A stretch of DNA of 64,000 bases from Filobasidium wieringae (taxonomy: Eukaryota > Basidiomycota > Tremellomycetes > Filobasidiales > Filobasidiaceae). This document shows positions 57,115-64,000 of the stretch, piece by piece. Made by a program: the position numbers and the translations under genes. The stretch spans positions 930,001-994,000 of the forward strand of contig BCIV01000006.1 of assembly GCA_001600055.1 (NCBI GenBank), read 5' to 3'. The notes beneath the pieces are model-generated. The model was not told the DNA's origin, searched no databases, and saw nothing but the letters and a program-made list of their open reading frames with translations. How positions within the stretch are numbered: the first letter of the stretch is position 1; the number at the start of each line of letters is the position of its first letter.

Positions 57115-59170
57115 ATGTCCAGTCCATTCCAGTCTCATGTCAAAGCACTCGAAATCTCAACACCCAACGCTCAAGTGCACGACCTCCTGGATCTGAATTC
57201 GGGCGAAGAGTGGATCTACGGTCAACATGGTGTAGGATTATACGATGGGTGACTGAATTTCATCTATTCAATCGGTTTACCGGGCAACAGACACTGATGA
57301 TGACTCTTATAGGAATGCTAAGCTACCGGACCACCAATCCCTTTCAGTACAACTTACAACACACCGTCTCCTCTTCCTTAACCCAACCACCTCTTCCCTC
57401 GCAAGCGGCTCTAACTCTATATCACCCTCTTTACAGATCTCATTATCCGATGTCCGACAAACAGAGTATTATGCCGGTTTCATGCGATCCAGTGCCAAGA
57501 TCACTCTATTCCTAGGTCCTCTGGCAGGGTCGAACGATCCCACCGATCTAAGTTCAGGGAATGGGGATCATGCTCTAACAACGCAGGGGGAATGGACCTG
57601 TATTGTCTGTGGAACGACGAACACGTTATCGAACCCTGGGATCGGAACCTTTGGATCGAACCAACAACGATGTACCCTCTGTGGAGTTATCAGGCAGAAT
57701 GAAACCTCTCTTCCCAGCCGATCCAACACCCCCGTTCTAGCTGCACAGAGATCAGGATCGACCACTCCTGGGATCCTCAGCTCTACGGCTCTGCGGCCGA
57801 CCGATCAGGCGCAATCGGATGGATCAGGGGGTACAGACATCGAGATCTCTTGTCCCAGATGCACTTTTCTCAATCCAGCTGGAACCACACGATGTGAAAT
57901 CTGTACCGCTCCTCTCAACCTCGATTCTACCTCCACATCTATACCCAACGCTACACCTATACCTGTCCAGAATACACCCACCCCGCCCCGTCCAGCTTCG
58001 TTCTTGGTAGGAACCTCCCTCGCTCGGGATAAAAGTATGGCGACGCTCCGGATCTCGTTCAGAAAAGGGGGAGAGAAGGAGGTTTACAAACGTTTGAAAG
58101 CCGTCTTGAGCGCCAGAGCTTGGGAGAGGAAGGGTAGGGATGGGGCGCGGAGGGATACGGGTGGAGGAGTCGGAGGAGAGGGGAGGGATGATGTGGGGAG
58201 GGGAGTGGTGGGGATCGGTATGTCCTCTTGTCTTTTTTCTTCAATGCATGGGTTTTCTTATTAATGACTCCATATCGTTAAATCCTTAAAGATGGGATCC
58301 TCAGTACCATTTCTCTGGAAAACAAGATGAAACAGGACCAAGTGACCGATGCTTTCAGCGATTTAGAAGCCCTCATGATCCGAGCGGGGGAGATGGTCCA
58401 TCTTGTTCAAACGCTCAATCAGAAATTGACCGTCCAGCAGGAACAAAAATCCCTCTCCTCCCCTCAAGCTGGAAATCAAGGACAGCTTCAGGGGGAGGAC
58501 GAATCCACCCAAACGTTCTTGAGGAGTAGTCTGGTTCAGCTCGGATTACCTACTCCGGCCGTGACGATGGACATGGCCGCTTCCGATCGAGCGTACGTGG
58601 ATGGGTTGGCAAAGGAATTGGCAGGATTGTTGACTGGGGGAGGGAGGAGTGAGGGAATCATGTTGGGGAAGAATGGGAGGGGTTTGGTAGGTATGGATGA
58701 GGTTTGGGGTTTATGGAATAGAGCCAGAGGGGTTTGTGAGTCTGTTTGATGGTCTTGTCTTACCGACTCACTCACCTTATACGTCACCCGCTCTTTTAGC
58801 TCTGGTTTCGCCTGCGGATTTTAGAAAGACGATTCCTCTATTACCAACGTATACCAAACCGAGGGTGGAAATGATGACTTTTCCCAGCGGTCTTTCCGTC
58901 TTGCATACCCCTTATTATCATACCCAGATCTTTTCTGCTCGACTCCTTCGACAGCTCGAGCCGGCCCCGTCTGATCCGATGGAGAACTCGTTATCGACCG
59001 TTGAGATCGCTTTAATGGAGGGGCTTTCGGTCGCGCTGGCAAAGGAATTGATTTACTTGGTAGAGGCTCAGACGGGGAGTTTGGTTAGGGACGAACAGGC
59101 ACAGGAACAGGGCGGAGGGGAAAGATGGTATAAGAATCTGATCATGGATTTCAAGGTGGAGGATATTTGA
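57115..59170 (+). CDS. VPS36: ESCRT-II subunit Vps36
   Basis: Recruits ubiquitinated cargo and ESCRT-III to endosomes. Exons 57115-57248, 57313-58217, 58292-58735, 58800-59170; 617 aa. A split N-terminal GLUE (PH-like) domain (EEWIYGQHGVGLYDG, LTTHRLLFLNP, AKITLFLGPL) carries two inserted NZF zinc fingers: WTCIVCGTTN ... RCTLCGV near 155 and CPRCTFLN ... RCEICTAPL near 240. The C-terminal EAP30 winged-helix region follows (ISLENKMKQDQVTDAFSDLE, ALMIRAGEMV, FRKTIPLLPT, ALMEGLSVALAKELIYLVEA). Two NZF fingers match the yeast rather than the animal form. The donor at 58736 (GTGAGT) was chosen over GTTTGT eight bases earlier for phase. Confidence 0.94.
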
Positions 59171-59237
59171 GAGTTGTAGCACAAAGACACATTGAATCGG
59201 TTGTAATCAAATGCATTGTTCAGGATGGTCCGATATC

Positions 59238-60392
59238 TCAGATGGTTACCTTGGTAACATCGCTTTTCAAGCTGTCATCCGACCCGGTGTCCGAGACATC
59301 GTCCGAGACTACAGAGACATCGTCTGAATTCACAGAGAGGAGATCGTCGTCAGTCTCGTCCTTGCCTTCCTTGCCTTCCTCATCGGCAGAATCTCCTTGT
59401 GATAAGGTGTCAGTCTCACCATCCGTTATGACGCCTGGACCAGAAGTAGTTGTGACCGCGTTCTTTGTGGCGTTAGGTCGCATCAATACTGTGGTTGTCC
59501 TTGTAGCTTGACTCTGAAGTTCTTTGGCTATGACCTTCCTGATTTGTACCTTTTCAGAGCTCAGGTATACCTCGATCGGTATTGGAGGGCCACGACGTTC
59601 AGTACCATCGTCAAAATTCGTGACCATGACAGGCGCGTCTGTCATCACTTCATGAAACAAACAACCGGGTCCGGTATAAGAGCTGACGTCGGAAGTTTTC
59701 GATGATCTGTTGCTCAAACTACCGGTGAGTATAGACGTCGAGTCAGACGTGATCGATAGCTCCGATTCATCAATTTCAAGATCCTCGGCCTCCCGTATAT
59801 ACCTCTGACCAAGGGCTTGGAAATAAGGTTGGATGTCTGAGGAGGTGCTGAGGCCCTTGTAATCCGCCTCCAGATACTTCAGTGTGTGGAGCTTCGTCTT
59901 TGTTTTCGATACGATCTTCCGCCTCTCTTCCTGCAATTCTGCTTCTCTGACACCCGCCTCTGCTTCCAACAAGAGCAATTGCTTTTCTCGTGCCGCCTCT
60001 TCTGAGCTTTGCTTTACTTGTTGATATGTCTCAGCGAGATCTACAGGTATAAAGTCCTCCAGGTCATCCCTCACTTTTGCCTTCGCCTGAGCCGAAAGCA
60101 CTGCGTCGAGATATTCAATCCCCACATGATGATCGTCCAACCAAGCCTTGGCTCTAGCGTCGCGATCGATTGCCTCTGCTTTGTGTCTCACATATTCAGC
60201 GCGACGAGCTTGAAGTAAGAGCTCAAATTCCGCCTGCTTTTGATCTTGCAATTGTTCTGTTTCCATTTCCGCGGTCTCCTTGATAGCTTCTGCGATGACC
60301 TTGTCGGCGACAGCGGCCGGATCAGTGAATATGTCCTGGGGGCGTACAAACCCTTCTTCGAGCACAGGCGTGGCTGAGGGAGGAAGCGCCAT
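59238..60392 (-). CDS. Intronless coiled-coil protein of unknown function
   Basis: A single open frame of 384 aa. It is rich in Ala/Glu/Lys/Gln with heptad-like stretches over about residues 30-170 (IAEAIKETAEMETEQLQDQ, EEAAREKQLLLLEAEAGVRE), then a short mixed segment (HTLKYLEADYKGL, YFQALGQRYIREAEDLEID), then an acidic Ser/Asp tail. No signal peptide, membrane helix or known domain. It is one of very few genes here without an intron. It ends 67 bp from the VPS36 stop. A frame upstream (60452-60754, 100 codons, starting with ATG) might be a leader exon or chance. Confidence 0.65.
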   Translation of the reverse strand: MALPPSATPVLEEGFVRPQDIFTDPAAVADKVIAEAIKETAEMETEQLQDQKQAEFELLLQARRAEYVRHKAEAIDRDARAKAWLDDHHVGIEYLDAVLSAQAKAKVRDDLEDFIPVDLAETYQQVKQSSEEAAREKQLLLLEAEAGVREAELQEERRKIVSKTKTKLHTLKYLEADYKGLSTSSDIQPYFQALGQRYIREAEDLEIDESELSITSDSTSILTGSLSNRSSKTSDVSSYTGPGCLFHEVMTDAPVMVTNFDDGTERRGPPIPIEVYLSSEKVQIRKVIAKELQSQATRTTTVLMRPNATKNAVTTTSGPGVITDGETDTLSQGDSADEEGKEGKDETDDDLLSVNSDDVSVVSDDVSDTGSDDSLKSDVTKVTI

Positions 60393-61220
60393 TAATTTCC
60401 GAGATTGAAACTTCGGAGGATGAAAAGTTTGTGGACTTCATGTATCCTGTTTTACCAGCAAAAGATGGCATCGGATTCGCACAAATGCCTGTGTTTCATA
60501 CAGAAAGGGCGAGAGCGCGTCACAAAGGAATGATAGCGACATGAAACACTAGCGCGGTTGCATGTAGCAAACGCTGCGTGAGTCTCGGCTTCGACCCCAA
60601 TCGACCCCGGGAGGGATTTTGTACGTCCCACTACAAAGATAGTGTCAGTGTCTTCCGAGTCTGCATCGTTTGCGCTCGAGTCAGTCGTAATCTTGCTGTA
60701 TGATGATGCTTGCGGAGTCTGGATGTAATCGTACGAAAACGAATGCAGAGTCATGATGTGGTGAACGCAAAGTGATGATGTTGTCGTACGACCATGGACA
60801 CAGAGTCATGATGAACAGTCATTTCTTCTCTGTGTTCTGTTTCACCTCCTGTCCTATGAGCTGTTTGATATGTTCTCTATGGGTCGGTTTAAATGCGTCT
60901 ATGGATATTGGTAGTGACTACATGGTGAGATTGTTTGCTTCAAATCTTGCAGCCCCGGCTGAGTCCAGAGTGATTTTGGTAAGATTCACACCTGCAAATT
61001 GACGCCCTGCTGCTTGCGGTTTTATTTTTGGAGTGTAAGTATTGAGGTGCTTGACCTTGTAAGTAGTATCGGTAGATCTGTAACTATACGGTCCTCATCA
61101 ATCTAGACACAGCCAATTATTGCCGTTCCGGTTGCTAGGTTGTCAGCTATCCAGATGGGAATCCTTAAGGGTCAGAGCGCACACATATCATAGTTCGAAG
61201 AGGATGATACATCTGCTAGA
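60393..61220. other. Intergenic region with imperfect duplication
   Basis: 828 bp between two minus-strand genes. A segment TGATGATG ... TCGTACGA ... CAGAGTCATGATG occurs near 60700-60762 and again, shortened, near 60770-60812. Short frames at 60452-60754 (-) and 60772-61002 (+) have no recognised similarity. Confidence 0.45.
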
Positions 61221-62759
61221 TCATACACCTTCTGCAACTCTACCATAACCGGCACCTGCCCTCTTACGGCCCATGATCTTGCCTACAAGAACCCGGCCTC
61301 TCTCAGTGTTGATCCAGTAAGCGACTGCTAATACTGGAACGAGGATGAACAAGAAGGTGATGAAAGTGTAGGAATAACTCCTGGTCGCTTTAGGATCAAG
61401 GTAAGGGGAATCAGTATCGTCTGATCCAGTGATCGGGATCTGCGGTACTTCTTCCTCCTGTGCGGTAACAAGCGGGGAAAAACAAGACGAAGACACCGAA
61501 TCAGCTCCGTTCGGTAGACATGACATCTCGATCTCATCTTTCATATGGCTGTTTCTTCCTCCTACAAACGGCTCACAGAGCGTTTCTTTCCTCTTTTGCA
61601 TCTGTTTCTCCTATCTGACGATTCACCTAGACTACGGAATAAGGATTTAAAGCTCGATTCTAAAAGGTACCTGGTTGCCTTCACCATCGACCTCGGGCTC
61701 GATCTCGATTTCTCCAGCATCAACGATGACGACGTCCCTGTAAAGCAAGGCCATCATTGAGCAATGTTCATGATTCGTCATCTCAATTGATGGACTCACT
61801 TGACGGGCCTGTCTCCTCGTCCCTTGGGAACCTTCTCGATAGCGTGAACGACGTCCATACCCTCGATAACATCACCAAAGACGACCTGTATACGGCGAGG
61901 TATATCGTCAACTCGTGTGCCCGTGACACATGATGAAGAGAGACTAACATGTTTCCCGTCCAACCAGTTGGTGATAGCAGTAGTGATGAAGAATTGAGAA
62001 CCTGTCATTGAGCAGATCCGTTTAGACAAATGAATCGGCGGCTGTAGTGGAGATTACGTACCGTTGGTGTCTCGCCCACTGTTAGCCATGCTCAACCTTC
62101 CAGGGTGAGTGTGCTTCAACTTGAAGTTCTCGTCTGCGAATTTAGCTCCGTAGATCGACTTTCCACCAGTTCCGTCTCCTCGAGTGAAATCTCCTCCCTG
62201 AAAGTCGAGATATCCATGTTAGCATAACGATACAGGTCTAACCGAATTGGACGAACCTGGTTCATGAAACCGGGAATGACTCGGTGGAAGACGGACCCCT
62301 TGTAACCGTAATCGATGGCGGTACCATCAGCGAGCTTTTGAGTACAGAGGGCTCGGAAGTTCTACAACCAGCAAAGGCGTGAGCAAACGTATTACGCTAG
62401 GCAGCGCTAGTTGAGCTTACCTCGACGGTCTTGGGGACGGTCCTACCATGAACAAACGATCGGTTGAGTGAAAAAGTTACAAGAGGGAAAGCCAAAGATG
62501 CGGCTTACTTTCCGTAAAGCCCGATGACGATTCGTCCAAGGGATTCACCGCCGTGCTCAATATCAAAGTAGACCTATCAAGCGTCACAAACACTTATCAG
62601 CTTCATGGATACACGTCCGAAGTCAAGCTAACAGCTGGAACGGACCTTGTTGGTGATGATAGGTCCCTTGGCTGCCTCGACCTGACTGGCCATACAGATG
62701 GTAGCCACGATGGCACCTGCCAGGATGGAGAGGATGAATTTGATGTCCGTGAACTTCAT
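61221..62759 (-). CDS. ER cyclophilin with C-terminal membrane anchor
   Basis: Peptidyl-prolyl isomerase of the secretory pathway (cyclophilin B group). Exons 62646-62759, 62509-62573, 62421-62442, 62257-62361, 62062-62197, 61949-62001, 61800-61885, 61671-61737, 61221-61457; 294 aa. Signal peptide ([20 protein letters not shown]), then the complete catalytic domain: [36 protein letters not shown], and the cyclosporin-site Trp in [11 protein letters not shown]. After the domain comes a linker, a transmembrane helix ([18 protein letters not shown]) and a short basic tail, so it should be lumenal and anchored. The last intron, 61458-61670, is 213 nt, three times the local average, and its 3' part is open in the same frame. 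Exon 62421-62442 is 22 nt. Confidence 0.92.
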
Positions 62760-62988
62760 TGTGTGATGTAGATGTTACGGGGTGTCTAAATCCTGCGAAG
62801 CTGTGTGAGAAGGAGTTATCGAGGTCGATGCTCTGAACGAGTGATGAGTAACGACGTGGAATCGCGGCAAACGTCGAGTCTCAGCTCTGATGTTCCCTAG
62901 AGTTCGTTTGGTCTGATCATATGTTCATTCTCATGTAATTCTATTTCTACCGTTCTTTCCTTGCTTTATATACAATCCTCATCATATC

Positions 62989-64000
62989 CTAGTTCTTCTT
63001 CTGCTTAGGGTTCAAAGTAAGGTAACCCAAGTTCAAATAGGTAGCTGTAAACAAGAACACACAAGCATAAGCCATCAACGCGACCCCAATTCTCATCACC
63101 CGCAAATGCAGCCACTCACCATAACTCAACCAGGCCAAGTAAGGTACGGTGAACCAAGCAGGGTTGACGCTCCAACTTCCCTTCCCTCCCAACTGTCCGG
63201 CTCCCAAGGGGATGGGCCCGAGGTTATAAAGCTGTTTAGCCCAGAGTCCTACGGTCCCGGTCAAAGCGAGGATATCGATGAGAGCGAGACCTTTTTGGTG
63301 TAGACCGAAGAAGAGGGGGGTCCAGAGCATGTTGAGACCCAATTGGGCGTAGTAGAGCTCGAGGGATTTGACGGCCGTTGCGCTAGATCGTCGAGGTGTT
63401 CGTTATCGCGTGGACATTTAGGGGAAGAGGCTCTAGGATGTGCGGACTCACGTAGTAGAAGGGGTCAGAGCACCTTCGTAAGCCTTCCATGCCAGGTGGG
63501 AAGCGAACCCCATACCTAAGATATCCGAGCTGAATCAACCTCCTCTCGCACTTGACAAGTAAAAGAACGATACGTACCGGCATAGAGCAGAGTCCAAGTA
63601 GGTCCGAAAGCCCATTTAGGAGGGTTACCGGGGGGAGCAACCATGTTCTATGTAGCAGTACTGATCACATTAGATAGCTACATCTGGATAAGCTGGACGA
63701 GATGACTGACGTTGTACCATGCTGATTTAGCTCCCCTCTTCTTGGAAGCGGTGATCAAGCCTGAAGAGATCCCTAGAGTAACGGGAAGACCGACTATTCA
63801 TTCAAGTTCGAGAGTCAGTCAGGCTTCGGACTTCGATAGAGGATACCGGCTTACTGGCCAGGATGGGGTGTTGAGGGAGATTAAGCAAGATTTCGGGTAA
63901 AGGCGACACTATCGGTTTGAAATCAGCCGGGCTTTCCCTTGGGTCGAGGCGATTGTTGTGATCGACATACTTTTTGAAGGAATTGGATGTTCTGATTATT
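62989..64000 (-). CDS. TSPO/MBR-family membrane protein, 5' end at window edge
   Basis: Five-helix translocator-protein family, binding porphyrins or sterols in mitochondrial or other membranes. Exons 63855->64000, 63711-63793, 63578-63647, 63452-63515, 62989-63382. Conserved blocks: the GNPPKWAFGPTWTLLYAGMG loop and helix, AWKAYEGAL, YYAQLGLNMLWTPLFFGLHQ, and VPYLAWLSYGEWL before the last helix. The N-terminal frame (LPEILLNLPQHPILASIGLP) stays open to the window end, so the start codon and perhaps another intron lie outside. Confidence 0.9.

Noticed and set aside
1..64000. Mobile elements, CRISPR arrays, bacterial operons or secondary-metabolite clusters
   Set aside because: No reverse transcriptase, transposase, terminal repeats, spacer arrays, Shine-Dalgarno spacing or NRPS/PKS-type domains were seen.

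Overview
This window is eukaryotic nuclear DNA. It looks like a basidiomycete yeast of the Tremellomycetes (Cryptococcus/Kwoniella type). The evidence is a compact layout of about 24 genes in 64 kb, mostly conserved eukaryotic proteins, with roughly 130 short introns (mostly 50-75 nt, GTRNGT donors, YAG acceptors). Nearly every gene had to be rebuilt by joining exons by eye. Each join was accepted only when splice sites, reading phase and family similarity agreed. No plasmid, phage, CRISPR array, insertion sequence or intact transposon was seen.

Layout, 1-20 kb: the 3' part of phosphomannomutase (+); a mitochondrial dynamin-like protein (-); the SBDS ribosome factor (+); a NUFIP1/Rsa1-type zinc-finger protein (-); an MTH1-type Nudix hydrolase (+); two adjacent single-pass membrane proteins (-); COG6 (-); and a conserved fungal protein of unknown function (+).

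Layout, 20-34 kb: RPA32 (-), an SRAP/HMCES abasic-site protein (-), eIF1A (-), PCF11 (+), mitochondrial EF-G (-) and a Rim2-type pyrimidine nucleotide carrier (-).

Layout, 34-64 kb: a very large KDM5/Jarid1 histone demethylase (+); a divergent eIF4E-family protein (+); an unassigned open region and a tRNA-like sequence; an Artemis/SNM1-type nuclease (-); DNA polymerase iota (-); a GRAM-TBC-EF-hand Rab GAP (-) sharing a short divergent promoter with ESCRT-II VPS36 (+); a coiled-coil protein of unknown function (-); a membrane-anchored ER cyclophilin (-); and a TSPO-family membrane protein (-, cut by the window end).

The genes do not form one pathway. Several themes recur: genome maintenance (MTH1, RPA32, HMCES, Artemis-like, Pol iota), translation (SBDS, eIF1A, EF-G, eIF4E-like), secretory and endosomal traffic (PMM, COG6, Rab GAP, VPS36, cyclophilin B) and mitochondria (dynamin-like, EF-G, carrier). 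The observations most worth a second look are the divergent eIF4E, the very small exons, the GC-AG introns, a PCNA-binding-like tail created by the last splice of HMCES, and a UBZ finger on a Pol iota. I did not find a clearly new multi-gene system.
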